Numbered from the stretch's first letter, positions 1-7,916 are shown. The stretch: 37,986 nucleotides of DNA from Pseudomonas fluorescens (GCF_000968015.1 NZ_LACH01000082.1:1-37986), one strand, 5' to 3'. The notes: generated from the letters alone by a model not told the origin. A program made the numbers and translations.

Positions 1-87
1 CGTAAGGGCGGAACCCTAAGCAGCCGTGACCGCAGAAACGGATATGCACACGATCAACAAAACACAGGCCGGCGCAGGCCACTGCGC

Positions 88-1596
88 TCAATCGTCCTCA
101 TGCAACTTGATACCGCGGGCGTGAAGCAGGTGCGGAACCACCAGCACCAGCAGCGTCAGCGCGAGGAACGCGGCCGATATCGGTTGCGTGACAAACACCA
201 GCCAGTCTCCCTCGCTGATGGACAACGCATTACGCAGCTGCTTTTCAGCCATGGGCCCCAGCAGCATGCCGACGATCACGGGGGCGACGGGGAAATCGAA
301 ACGACGCATCAGCACCCCGCCCCAACCAATCGCCAACATCAGCAACAGATCGAAGGAAGAGTGACGCATGCCGTACACGCCGATGGTGGCAAACACCAGA
401 ATGCCGGCGTTCAAGTACGGGCGGGGAATCTGCAGGAGTTTGACCCACAGCCCCACCAGCGGGAGATTCAACACCAGCAAAATCACGTTGCCGACATACA
501 GCGAGGCCACCAGGGTCCAGACCAGTTCCCCTGAAGTCTGGAAGAGCATTGGCCCCGGCTGCAGGTTGTAGTTCTGGAACGCGGCCAACAGAATCGCCGC
601 AGTGGCGGACGTCGGAATACCGAGCGTCAGCAGCGGCACCAAAGACCCCGTCGCGCTCGCGTTGTTGGCGGCCTCGGGACCGGCAACCCCCTCGATCGCC
701 CCCTCGCCCTTGCTGCCCGCAAACTCTTTCGGGTACTTGCTCAGTTTGCGTTCCGCCGAATAGGACAGGAACGTCGGAATTTCAGCGCCACCGGCTGGAA
801 TCGAGCCAAATGGAAAGCCGATCAATGTGCCCCGTAGCCAGGCGGGGACCGAGCGTTTCCAGTCAGCGCGCGTCATCCACAACGAGGTCAAGCGGTGCCG
901 ACCGGACGCTTCTTCTTTTTGATACAGCAGGCTGTACAAGGCCTCACCTACGGCAAACAAACCGACCGCGACGAGCACGACTTCGATGCCATCAACCAAC
1001 TCCGGCACCGACAAGGTGTAGCGGGCAATGCCCGAGGTCGAGTCCAGGCCGATCAAGCCGATGGTCAGTCCAATCCCGAGCGAGGCAAAACCGCGCAGCA
1101 TCGAAGCGCCGAGTACCGCAGATACCGTCGTGAAGGACAGCACCAGAATCGCGAAATACTCGGCAGGACCAAACTTGAGCGCCAGCGTGGCAACAATCGG
1201 GGCAAACAACGTCAGCAACACCGTCGCGATGGTGCCGGCAACAAATGAGCCTATCGCCGCCGTTGCCAGCGCCGGTCCTGCCCGGCCGTTACGCGCCATG
1301 AGATTGCCTTCCAGGGCCGTGACCATAGAGGATGATTCACCGGGCGTATTGAGCAGGATGGAAGTGGTCGAACCGCCAAACTGCGCGCCGTAATAGATAC
1401 CGGCAAACATGATCAAGGCACCCGTGGGATCAACCTTGGCGGTGATCGGCAGCAGCAGTGCAACGGTCAACGCCGGTCCAATACCCGGCAAGACACCAAT
1501 GGCGGTGCCGAGCAAACAGCCGATAAAACCCCACATCAAATTGATCGGTGTCAGTGCAGCGGAAAAACCAATGGCCAGGTTCGCGAGAGTTTCCAC
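88..1596 (-). CDS. tctA: Tripartite tricarboxylate transporter permease TctA
   Basis: This is the large membrane subunit (502 aa) of a TctCBA-type secondary transporter, which moves tricarboxylates or related organic acids across the inner membrane with a periplasmic binding protein. The protein is hydrophobic throughout. It carries the family hallmarks LPGIGPALTVALLLP near residues 36-50 and GPEAANNAS near residue 310, followed by LTLGIPTSATAAILLA. Length is normal for TctA (about 500 aa). The start is a GTG preceded by a strong AAGGAGGT ribosome site, so the GTG is favoured. It is the last gene of a tctC-tctB-tctA operon, 24 bp after tctB. The substrate cannot be read from the sequence; citrate is only the family's type substrate. 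No tctDE two-component pair lies in the window. Confidence 0.95.
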   Translation of the reverse strand: METLANLAIGFSAALTPINLMWGFIGCLLGTAIGVLPGIGPALTVALLLPITAKVDPTGALIMFAGIYYGAQFGGSTTSILLNTPGESSSMVTALEGNLMARNGRAGPALATAAIGSFVAGTIATVLLTLFAPIVATLALKFGPAEYFAILVLSFTTVSAVLGASMLRGFASLGIGLTIGLIGLDSTSGIARYTLSVPELVDGIEVVLVAVGLFAVGEALYSLLYQKEEASGRHRLTSLWMTRADWKRSVPAWLRGTLIGFPFGSIPAGGAEIPTFLSYSAERKLSKYPKEFAGSKGEGAIEGVAGPEAANNASATGSLVPLLTLGIPTSATAAILLAAFQNYNLQPGPMLFQTSGELVWTLVASLYVGNVILLVLNLPLVGLWVKLLQIPRPYLNAGILVFATIGVYGMRHSSFDLLLMLAIGWGGVLMRRFDFPVAPVIVGMLLGPMAEKQLRNALSISEGDWLVFVTQPISAAFLALTLLVLVVPHLLHARGIKLHEDD

Positions 1597-1620
1597 CTTG
1601 TTTACCTCCTTCGGCCCGGG

Positions 1621-2115
1621 TCAGATCCAGGCATTGACAAGGGGCGGCAGGGAAACCCCTAGCCCGGCGTTGAACAGCCAGTAAATCGGCAGGGTCAAGG
1701 CAATGCCGATAGCGAGGTCTTTCACTGGGCGACGACTGCCAAACCCTCGCGCCGAACAGGCAAACAGCAGCCCGGCGGCCAATACGAAGCCGATGAGGTT
1801 AATCAGCACGGCCACCCCCACCAGTCCCGCCGTCACCCAGGCTGCGCCGGCTTTGCCGCCGGGCAGCGCTTGGTCAGCTTCGTCGCGGTGGTCTGCCAAC
1901 TCGCGAAAACCACCGGTGACGGCCTGATAACACAGCAACAGACCGACCACGCCCAGGAACACTGCAACGGCGTACGGATAGACGTGGGCCCCAAGGATGA
2001 CGAAGCCCATCTCGGGCGGAAACCGGAATGCGCCCACCGCCAACATGGCGCTGATAGCAATCACTCCGACACCGATCGCCAGTTGTGCCGGCAAGATTGC
2101 GCGGGGCTGAGTCAT
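1621..2115 (-). CDS. tctB: Tripartite tricarboxylate transporter small subunit TctB
   Basis: Small membrane subunit (164 aa) of the TctCBA transporter. Four hydrophobic segments are visible: near residues 10-30, 40-62, 93-118 and 135-155. A hydrophilic loop rich in Asp, Glu and Lys lies between the second and third. This is the usual layout of the poorly conserved TctB family (about 150-180 aa). The ATG overlaps the tctC stop as ATGA at 2112-2115, indicating translational coupling. Identification rests on size, topology and its position between tctC and tctA more than on sequence motifs. Confidence 0.9.
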   Translation of the reverse strand: MTQPRAILPAQLAIGVGVIAISAMLAVGAFRFPPEMGFVILGAHVYPYAVAVFLGVVGLLLCYQAVTGGFRELADHRDEADQALPGGKAGAAWVTAGLVGVAVLINLIGFVLAAGLLFACSARGFGSRRPVKDLAIGIALTLPIYWLFNAGLGVSLPPLVNAWI

Positions 2116-3083
2116 TTCGAAACCAGCCCGACCTCGACCAGCATCGCACGCAGCCGCACATGCTCGTCGTCGACGAATTTGCCGAACTCATCGCCGGTCA
2201 GGACGTTGGGTGACCATTTGTTGGTGTCGATATTGTCTTTCCAGACTTTGCTGTTGGTCGCGGCCACGACAGCGTCGATCACTTCTTTGCGCTGCTCGGG
2301 CGTGAGGTTCGCGGCACCGTAAACACCCCGCCAATTGCCGATGGTCACGTCGTAGCCTTTCTCTTTGAGGGTCGGTGCATCGATGCCTTCAATGCGTTCC
2401 GGCGCGCCGATGGCGAGTACTCGGAACTGGCCGTTCCTGATGTATTGGCCAAGCTCGGCATAACCACCGGTGATCACCTTGATCTGTCCGCCCAATGCCT
2501 GGGCAACGACTTCCCCCCCACCCGCGAAGGCAACGTAATTCACCTTGTTGACCGGGACACCCATTTTCGCGGCCAATTCGGCAATGCCGATGTGATCGAT
2601 CGACCCCTTGGAACCACCGCCCCAAGAGATACTGGTCGGCTTGTCTTTGAAGACGTTCAGCAAGTCCTCCAGGGTTTTGAATTCAGACTCCTTGCGAACG
2701 GCAATCACGTTGTATTCAGTAAACAGCCGGGCAATCGGCGTTACGTCCTTCAAGGTGATTTGCGGTTTGTTCTGTTCAATGGCAGTGACCATAATCGCGC
2801 CGACAACCAGCAGCGCATTCGGATCGCCCTTGGTGCTGTTGGCGAACTGCGCCAGCCCCAACGTCCCCCCTGCTCCGCCCTTGTTCTCGAAGGTCGTGGA
2901 TTTGGCCGTGTTGGCCTCGATCAAGGCTTTGCCCAGGACCCTGGCGGTCTGGTCATAACCGCCACCCACAGAACCCGGGGCCATGAACTTGACAGTGTCC
3001 AGCGCCAAGGCCGGTGTCGCGAGCGCAGCAGCGGTAACGGCCGTTGCGATGCAGCGGCTGAATCGACGGAACAAAGCGGACAT
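2112..3083 (-). CDS. tctC: Tripartite tricarboxylate transporter substrate-binding protein TctC (Bug family)
   Basis: Periplasmic solute-binding protein (323 aa) that delivers its ligand to TctAB. A Sec signal peptide is visible (basic MSALFRRFSR, hydrophobic core, cleavage after ATPALA near residue 27). The mature part begins with the Bug-family ligand loop PGSVGGGYDQTAR and continues with the typical FENKGGAGGTLG and SWGGGSKGSIDHIGIAEL blocks. Length is normal. The ATG follows a GGGAG ribosome site. It is the first gene of the operon, as usual for these highly expressed binding proteins. An inverted repeat upstream (3131-3151) may be an operator. The family binds carboxylates such as citrate or glutarate; the ligand here is unknown. 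Confidence 0.94.
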   Translation of the reverse strand: MSALFRRFSRCIATAVTAAALATPALALDTVKFMAPGSVGGGYDQTARVLGKALIEANTAKSTTFENKGGAGGTLGLAQFANSTKGDPNALLVVGAIMVTAIEQNKPQITLKDVTPIARLFTEYNVIAVRKESEFKTLEDLLNVFKDKPTSISWGGGSKGSIDHIGIAELAAKMGVPVNKVNYVAFAGGGEVVAQALGGQIKVITGGYAELGQYIRNGQFRVLAIGAPERIEGIDAPTLKEKGYDVTIGNWRGVYGAANLTPEQRKEVIDAVVAATNSKVWKDNIDTNKWSPNVLTGDEFGKFVDDEHVRLRAMLVEVGLVSK

Positions 3084-3130
3084 AAGTTGTCTCCCGAGAC
3101 TTTTGTTTTTATGGGCACTCGTTGAACGTC

Positions 3131-3151
3131 GATCAGGAATAAACCCTGATC
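3131..3151. promoter_or_regulatory. Candidate operator: 7-bp inverted repeat upstream of tctC
   Basis: GATCAGG and CCTGATC are perfect inverted half-sites separated by seven bases, 48-68 bp upstream of the tctC start codon. The size and position suit a dimeric regulator site, but no regulator is identified and the hairpin could be fortuitous. Confidence 0.3.
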
Positions 3152-3226
3152 AATGAATATCCATCTCGGGATAAGCGTAGGCCATGGTTAGAGCGACGAC
3201 ATACAACGAAAAATCTCTTGGAGTCA

Positions 3227-3439
3227 GCCTAATGCCAATCAGTTAAGCCGCAATGCAATCTGTAGCAGCTGGCGAAGCCTGCGTTCGGCTGCGTAGCAGT
3301 CGTGAATCCGGCTAACGCGGTCCGCCTGACGCACCGCAGCTGCTGATTTTACGACTGCTGCGCAACCGAACGCAGGCTTCGCCAGCTGCTACAAGAAAGT
3401 GCGTCGCTGCTGAAATTGCTTAACTGACTGGTATTAAGC
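3227..3439. repeat. Nested inverted-repeat element (REPIN/MITE-like)
   Basis: Two inverted repeats are nested here. The inner pair (3261-3303 and 3351-3393) is 43 bp long with two mismatches and surrounds a 47-bp loop. It starts TGTAGCAGCTGGCGAAGCC, as in the REP/REPIN palindromes common in Pseudomonas intergenic DNA. An outer imperfect pair of about 22 bp (3227-3248 and about 3418-3439, sharing GCCAATCAGTTAAGC-like sequence with a few mismatches) encloses it. The whole resembles a non-autonomous mobile element of about 210 bp. It carries no coding frame of note and fills most of the tctC to binding-protein gap (3084-3471). Confidence 0.7.
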
Positions 3440-3468
3440 ATCGGCACACCCTAGGGATCGTGCCGATG
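3439..3468 (-). terminator. Probable hairpin terminator of the binding-protein operon
   Basis: A perfect 9-bp stem, CATCGGCAC with GTGCCGATG, encloses a 12-base loop immediately after the polyamine-type binding-protein gene. On the minus strand the stem is followed by CTTAAT rather than a long T run, so termination may be weak. It abuts the right end of the inverted-repeat element. Confidence 0.5.
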
Positions 3469-3471
3469 TTG

Positions 3472-4560
3472 TTATGTATTGGTTTTCAGCTTGGTCCACA
3501 GGCGAGTAGTCAACCGTGCGATGGCCGCGGGCAGTTCCTCGACGGTGAACAGCTTGTCCAGCACACGTGTCGGCGGGTAAATCGCCAGGTCCTGCTTCAC
3601 CGCCGGAACAACATACTCATCCGCCGCAAGGTTAGGGTTGGCGTAGTGAATACTGTTGCTGATGTTGGCAATGACTTGAGGTGTCAGCAGGTAGTTCATG
3701 TAGGCGTAGCCATTCTTCTCGTGCGGCGCGCTCTTGGGCATGACCACCATGTCGAACCACAGGGTGGAACCTTCGTCAGGGATCGAATAGGCGATGTCGA
3801 TGCCGTTGTTGGCTTCCTTGGCGCTGGCGGCCGCCTGCACGATGTCGCCATTGAAACCGATCACCGCGCAGACATTGCCGTTCGCCAGGTCACTGATGTA
3901 CTTGGAGGCGTGGAAATACTGAACGTAAGGCCTGATTTTGAGCAGCGCCTGCTCGGCTTTCTTGTAGTCCCCCGGCTCGTGGCTATGCGGCGGCAGCCCC
4001 AGGTAATTGAGGGTGATCGGCAAGATCTGCGTAGGGTTATCGATAATCGCCACGCCGCACTGGCTCAGCTTCTTGATGTTGTTTTCATCAAAAAACAGAT
4101 TCCACGAATGGGTGACATCGGTGTTGCCGAAGATCGCCTTGATCTTCTCGACGTTGTAGCCGATACCCGCCGTGCCCCACATGTACGGATAGCCGAATTG
4201 ATTGCCCGGATCATTGACCTCGAGTTTTTTCATCAGCGCCGGATCAAGGTTTTTCCAGTTGGGCAGCTGGCTTTTATCGAGTTTCTGCACCGCCCCGGCT
4301 TTGATCAATCGGGACAGAAAATGGTTTGAAGGGCTCACCACGTCATAGCCGGTGTTGCCGGTCATCAGTTTGGATTCCAGCACTTCGTTGCTGTCGTGAA
4401 TGTCGTACGTTGCCTTGATCCCCGTTTCCTTGGTGAACGTGGTCAAGGTGTCGTCAGCGATGTAGCCGTTCCAGTTTGAAATATTGACGACTTCGTCGGC
4501 GTAAGTGGCTGCCGACAACGTCGCCAGCACGACCATCAGGGAAATGTTATTGACGCGCAT
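3472..4560 (-). CDS. Polyamine-type ABC transporter substrate-binding protein (PotF/SpuD-like)
   Basis: Periplasmic binding protein (362 aa from the ATG at 4560) of the spermidine/putrescine class. The signal peptide is MRVNNISLMVVLATLSAATYA. PotF/SpuD-like blocks follow in order: NWNGYIADDTL, YDVVSPSNHFLSRLIKAGA, YPYMWGTAGIGYN and the C-terminal DKLFTVEELP. A TTG two codons upstream is possible but less likely than the ATG. No permease or ATPase genes accompany it. Instead it follows a FAD amine-oxidase-like gene by 51 bp in the same orientation, so it is an orphan binding protein. It probably feeds a transporter encoded elsewhere, or helps sense the substrate of the oxidase. The ligand (putrescine, spermidine or another amine) is inferred from the family. 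Confidence 0.9.
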   Translation of the reverse strand: MRVNNISLMVVLATLSAATYADEVVNISNWNGYIADDTLTTFTKETGIKATYDIHDSNEVLESKLMTGNTGYDVVSPSNHFLSRLIKAGAVQKLDKSQLPNWKNLDPALMKKLEVNDPGNQFGYPYMWGTAGIGYNVEKIKAIFGNTDVTHSWNLFFDENNIKKLSQCGVAIIDNPTQILPITLNYLGLPPHSHEPGDYKKAEQALLKIRPYVQYFHASKYISDLANGNVCAVIGFNGDIVQAAASAKEANNGIDIAYSIPDEGSTLWFDMVVMPKSAPHEKNGYAYMNYLLTPQVIANISNSIHYANPNLAADEYVVPAVKQDLAIYPPTRVLDKLFTVEELPAAIARLTTRLWTKLKTNT

Positions 4561-4611
4561 GTTCAATCACCGTGTGTTTGATGAGTTTTTATTCTTTGAT
4601 CGCCGGGTGTT

Positions 4612-5913
4612 CTAGATTTCTGTTTTGGCCCTGACCGCCTCCACGCGCATTCGAAGCATGGCACCGATATCGAGCAAGGGGCGCGGCGGCAGCCAGCCCG
4701 GCTGGGCCCTGCGCATCACTGATTCGAGGATGGGCGAGCTGGAACCCGATGCCAGTTCGGCGAGCAAGCGTCCCCAAAGGGTGCCGCGTGCGACGCCCGA
4801 ACCATTGCAGCCAGCCACCGCAAACACACCTTCGTCGACCTTGGCGAAATACGGTTGCCCGGTGCGTGAAGCGCTCAAGTGTCCGGTCCAGGTGTATTGA
4901 ATGTCCTGCTCGTTCAAGAACGGGAAGCGTCGTTGCAAGCCGAGCACATGGTGTTTGCGACGGTGCAGCAGCTCACTGTTGGATAAATCCCGAGAACGGT
5001 ATTCCGCCGTGTTGCGGATCATCACGCGTCGGTCCGGGGTCAGTCGCACCGTGGCGCCAAGTGGTCTTGTGGACAGCACGCCCCAAGGTTCAACCGCGCC
5101 GATGGACTTGAACTCGGCGTCGCTGAGCGGCCGTGTCAGGCTGGCACTGAGTTCCATCGGGAACGTCCCGCTGTCTTCTATTCCGGAGCGCGGGATGAAC
5201 GCGTTCAGGCACACCAGAACTTGTCTGGCCTCGATGCTTCCATCGGTGCCATTGGCCCGAATACGCCCTTTGCCCAAGCGCTCCAGACCCGTGATATCGG
5301 TGTTCTCAAACAGGGTCACCGTGTCCGGCAGCGTATCCAGCAGGCCCTTCACGTATTTCGCCGGTTGCAGCAGTGCGTTGCCATTGCCGCACCAGATCGC
5401 GGCCTGGTAATGCGCGGTGCCCAGTTGTTTGCTCAGCGGTTCACCTTCCAGAAAATGCGCAGAGGCGCCAACAGCACGTAGCGTTGCCAATTTGGCGGCG
5501 ACATCGGTCAACTTGCCGGGATCGTTGACGGCGAAGTAGTAGCCCGATTCTCTGAGTTCACATTCGATGCCCAGACGAGCAATGCGCCGGCGCACTTCGT
5601 CACTGGCGGCATGGGAAATCGAGGTATCGACTTCAAAACCGGCAAACCCCGGATTGCCGATCAGCTCATCCTTGGCCGGATGTTCGTGACCCACCACGAA
5701 ACCCGAATTGCGCGCCGAGGCGCCCTGCGCGGCCCGTTGTCTGTCGACGATCACGATCCGCGCCTGAGGGTGCATTTCAGCGAGTGTGTGAGCGGCGCAC
5801 AGCCCGGTGATACCGGCACCGACAATCAGCCAATCGGCTTTTTGCGTGCCTTTGAGAGCATCGCGAGCGGGAGAACTCCCCGCCTGCGCAATCCAGCCAC
5901 ATACGTTGGTCAT
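4612..5913 (-). CDS. FAD-dependent amine oxidoreductase (DAO family, PuuB-like)
   Basis: Flavoprotein of 433 aa in the D-amino-acid oxidase (DAO) superfamily. The dinucleotide-binding motif VGAGITGLCAAHTLAE lies near residues 32-47. GASARNSGFVVG follows near residue 64, a typical FAD contact in gamma-glutamylputrescine oxidase-like enzymes. The C-terminal FAD segment is FAVAGCNGSGVARGTLWG. Such enzymes oxidatively deaminate gamma-glutamylputrescine or other secondary or primary amines to an aldehyde. Its place directly upstream of a polyamine-type binding protein and divergent from a LysR regulator supports amine catabolism. The exact substrate is not determinable. The ATG is preceded by GAGG at good spacing. 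Confidence 0.88.
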   Translation of the reverse strand: MTNVCGWIAQAGSSPARDALKGTQKADWLIVGAGITGLCAAHTLAEMHPQARIVIVDRQRAAQGASARNSGFVVGHEHPAKDELIGNPGFAGFEVDTSISHAASDEVRRRIARLGIECELRESGYYFAVNDPGKLTDVAAKLATLRAVGASAHFLEGEPLSKQLGTAHYQAAIWCGNGNALLQPAKYVKGLLDTLPDTVTLFENTDITGLERLGKGRIRANGTDGSIEARQVLVCLNAFIPRSGIEDSGTFPMELSASLTRPLSDAEFKSIGAVEPWGVLSTRPLGATVRLTPDRRVMIRNTAEYRSRDLSNSELLHRRKHHVLGLQRRFPFLNEQDIQYTWTGHLSASRTGQPYFAKVDEGVFAVAGCNGSGVARGTLWGRLLAELASGSSSPILESVMRRAQPGWLPPRPLLDIGAMLRMRVEAVRAKTEI

Positions 5914-6062
5914 GCATCACCTCATCTGCCTGTCGTTCCGCAAGCACCGCACATGACGTCATCGCATGAGTATTTCCGGCTGGCGCTGGCTAGAGCTAGA
6001 ATCTATAAGGCCTGTAGTGATACAACCAACGTTATAAAATCATCGAGCCATTCAAAAAACGC
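5914..6062. promoter_or_regulatory. Divergent promoter region between the FAD oxidoreductase and the LysR regulator
   Basis: These 149 bp separate two divergent start codons, the classical arrangement for a LysR regulator and its target. It contains the perfect palindrome ATGACGTCAT (5953-5962) and a looser TATAA...TTATA pair (6004-6036). Either could be part of a LysR site. No confident -35/-10 pair was recognised. Confidence 0.4.
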
Positions 6063-6965
6063 ATGGATAAAATTCACCACGTTCCTTCTCTCCAGGCCTT
6101 GCAGGCGCTGGTCGAGGTCGCAGGCTCGGGCAGCTTCACGCAAGCGGCGCAAAAGCTGTGCCTGACCCAAAGCGCAGTGAGCCGAAAAATCCAGCAGTTG
6201 GAGAGCCACTTCGACTTGCCGATGTTCGTGAGGAATAGCCGCAGTGTTCGACTGACACCGGAAGGCGAACAGGTGCTTGCGACCGCCCGAAATATCCTGG
6301 CTCAACTGAAAGCCCTTGAAGATCGGCTGACACCGCAAAAACGACCCTTCCGCATTCGCATGCATGTGTCGTTGGCGGTTCGATGGCTGTTGCCAAAGTT
6401 GAGCGAGTTTTATCGAAGTCATCCGCAGGTTTCGCTGTCGATCGAAACCGTGGCTACGGAAGTGGTGGAGCCGGCCATCGACAGCGACGCCTACATCCTC
6501 TATCTGCCCGAGCCGTCCCGCGATCCTGACTGCCTGACGTTGTTCGAGGAGGCGCTGGTGCCGGTGTGCGCCCCAGGCTTGGGCAGCACAACCCAGCCTT
6601 TGGAGTCGGTGGCCGATCTCGTGCGTTTCCCGCTGTTGCATCGCTCGGCGGACAAGCATGACTGGGTCCAGTGGTTGCACGCCAATGGCGGCCAGTCACT
6701 CGAGGACTACCGCCATATTCCCTTCAATCTCGACGAGTTGGCGCTCGATGCGGCGGCGCGAGGGCTGGGGGTCGCCATGACTGACCTGACACTGGCAGGC
6801 GAATCACTCGAACGAGGCGTGCTCGTCGTTCCGTTCGGCCACCCCTTGAAGACTCGCGGCATTTACGTCTTGAACCTGCAACCTTCGGCGGCCGCTCATC
6901 CAGCCTGTTCGCTGATCATGCAGTGGTTTGCCCAACAGGCCGAACAGCCCGCAGGCGACGTTTGA
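6063..6965 (+). CDS. LysR-family transcriptional regulator (GcvA-like)
   Basis: A 300-aa LysR-type regulator. The N-terminal winged helix-turn-helix spans about residues 8-66, with GSFTQAAQKLCLTQSAVSRK as recognition core and the characteristic LTPEGEQVL after it. The effector-binding domain fills the rest, from about residue 94. The GSGSFTQAA and WLLPKL blocks resemble the GcvA-like subgroup. It is transcribed divergently from the FAD amine oxidase and binding-protein genes, which are its most likely targets. The co-inducer may therefore be an amine or its breakdown product; this is inference from layout. Confidence 0.92.
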   Translation: MDKIHHVPSLQALQALVEVAGSGSFTQAAQKLCLTQSAVSRKIQQLESHFDLPMFVRNSRSVRLTPEGEQVLATARNILAQLKALEDRLTPQKRPFRIRMHVSLAVRWLLPKLSEFYRSHPQVSLSIETVATEVVEPAIDSDAYILYLPEPSRDPDCLTLFEEALVPVCAPGLGSTTQPLESVADLVRFPLLHRSADKHDWVQWLHANGGQSLEDYRHIPFNLDELALDAAARGLGVAMTDLTLAGESLERGVLVVPFGHPLKTRGIYVLNLQPSAAAHPACSLIMQWFAQQAEQPAGDV

Positions 6966-6982
6966 CCGCCAGGGTTTAAACA

Positions 6983-7204
6983 CTACGTTCCACCTCCCGC
7001 CCCTTGTGTCGCATTGGCAAAAGCAGCGTTCGCCTCTTGAACCAGCTTGCGCCATTCAACGCTGTTGATGAGTCCGGTGCGCTCCATCTCATCGGCAGCC
7101 CTGAGTAACTCGTCATATTGCTCTTCGGCATCCATCCGGATTTCAGGCGCTTTCAGGAGCTGATACCAGGCCGCCAGGGCTTCGCTCTTTTGATCATCAC
7201 TCAT
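6983..7204 (-). CDS. Small conserved-looking hypothetical protein
   Basis: I do not recognise the family. The product is a 73-aa acidic, helix-prone cytoplasmic protein starting MSDDQKSEALAAWYQLL and ending NATQGAGGGT. It has no signal peptide and no membrane segment. The ATG at 7204 is chosen because GGGAG lies seven bases upstream. An in-frame ATG at 7231 would add nine residues but has no ribosome site. It converges on the LysR gene and is divergent from the DUF2790 gene. A copper-box-like motif lies about 98 bp upstream of the chosen start. Codon use fits the surroundings, so it is probably real. Confidence 0.65.
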   Translation of the reverse strand: MSDDQKSEALAAWYQLLKAPEIRMDAEEQYDELLRAADEMERTGLINSVEWRKLVQEANAAFANATQGAGGGT

Positions 7205-7301
7205 ACTCAAACTCCCAAAGACAGTTTTCATTTGGCAGTTTTCTCATGCGTGGCGTTCCTCGCTCCCGACATACGGCAAGCATAAAGACAGGCGCGCCGT
7301 G

Positions 7302-7319
7302 CATTACAACTTGTCATTG
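7302..7319. promoter_or_regulatory. CopR/CusR-box-like motif 1
   Basis: The sequence CATTACAACTTGTCATTG resembles the half-site pair (TTACA...TGTCA) bound by CopR/CusR/PcoR metal-responsive regulators. A second, near-identical copy lies 113 bp downstream. This copy has three bases between the ATTACA and TGTCAT halves, one fewer than the other copy. It is nearer the minus-strand small gene. Assignment is from motif similarity recalled from that regulator family. Confidence 0.4.
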
Positions 7320-7414
7320 AGTTGTCTGCGTAGCCAGCCCCTCGCTTCATACAAAGAAATCACTGACCTGATCCTCGAAGCCGCCGGTCGCTAACCGTAA
7401 CGTCGGCGCCGTTT

Positions 7415-7433
7415 CATTACAGAATTGTCATTC
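7415..7433. promoter_or_regulatory. CopR/CusR-box-like motif 2
   Basis: CATTACAGAATTGTCATTC has the half-sites TTACA and TGTCA separated by four bases, matching the CusR/PcoR-type spacing. It lies 66-84 bp upstream of the DUF2790 start codon, a position suited to activation. Together with motif 1 it forms an imperfect direct repeat in the divergent intergenic region 7205-7498. Confidence 0.45.
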
Positions 7434-7498
7434 AACTGTGGGTCGGCTGAGCGGCAACCCATCGGCAGCCAACCCGCCTCTGAATAGAGGGAATCATC

Positions 7499-7756
7499 AT
7501 GAAAATGTTACTCCTCGGTTTTGCTGCTCTCCTCGCCATCGGTTCGGCGCTTGCCGATACCCAGACCGCCGAACCTGTCATCCACGACAAGACCGGTTTC
7601 TTCGTCGACCTCGATATCGCCAAAGACCTGTCCAGCAATATCATCACGCAAGATTGCGGCATCGTCCCCGCGCAGCTGATTTACCTCGACCATCAGGGAA
7701 GCAAGCATGTGCTGGATTACCAGACCCTGGGCATGGATTGCCTTGGTGGTAATTGA
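7499..7756 (+). CDS. DUF2790 family small secreted protein
   Basis: An 85-aa protein of the DUF2790 type, a family of small exported proteins found mainly in Pseudomonas. The signal peptide is MKMLLLGFAALLAIGSALA. The mature part is about 66 aa. Its C-terminal half carries the family pattern CGIVPAQLIYLDHQG...YQTLGMDC, with two cysteines that could form a disulfide in the periplasm. The ATG follows AGAGGGA. The copper-box-like motif upstream suggests metal-responsive expression. Function of the family is not established. Confidence 0.88.
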   Translation: MKMLLLGFAALLAIGSALADTQTAEPVIHDKTGFFVDLDIAKDLSSNIITQDCGIVPAQLIYLDHQGSKHVLDYQTLGMDCLGGN

Positions 7757-7762
7757 TCACAC

Positions 7763-7890
7763 GCCTGTACTCACAGAGGATCGGGCTGCACTGGCGCCAC
7801 TGGCTGACCTCTGTAGCCCGCCGCCGCGACATGTATGTTGCTGATACTGAACCAGGCCTGCGCACCCTGACCCGGCGCGGTCGCTTTTGA
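7763..7890 (+). pseudogene. Possible remnant of an ABC transmembrane protein (weak)
   Basis: One frame directly after the DUF2790 stop stays open to a TGA at 7888-7890 and reads YSQRIGLHWRHWLTSVARRR shortly after its start. The WRxWLT pattern recalls the membrane domain of SbmA/YddA-type ABC proteins. It has no start codon or ribosome site of its own and no continuing frame on either side, so if real it is a decayed fragment. Arg- and Trp-rich translations also arise by chance in GC-rich DNA. Confidence 0.2.
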
Positions 7891-7916
7891 CCGGATCAGA
7901 CGGATCAAAAAGCGAC
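7880..7916 (+). terminator. Long hairpin, possible terminator
   Basis: GTCGCTTTTGA pairs with TCAAAAAGCGAC across a 14-base loop, with a single-base bulge. It lies 124 bp past the DUF2790 stop. No T run follows, so it may be a processed or attenuating structure rather than a simple terminator. Nothing else was recognised in 7757-8052 apart from the weak fragment above. Confidence 0.35.

Noticed and set aside
3460..4329. A 289-codon plus-strand frame opposite the polyamine-type binding protein
   Set aside because: Antisense to a clear periplasmic binding protein; composition (Val/Arg/His-rich) and lack of ribosome site mark it as a shadow.
6003..6680. A 225-codon minus-strand frame over the LysR gene
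   Set aside because: Antisense to a well-conserved LysR coding sequence with no own motifs.
7299..7394. Short plus-strand frame ending ASYKEITDLILEAAGR in the DUF2790 upstream region
   Set aside because: Only about 31 codons with a GTG start and no ribosome site, and it overlaps the copper-box-like motif; insufficient for a gene call.
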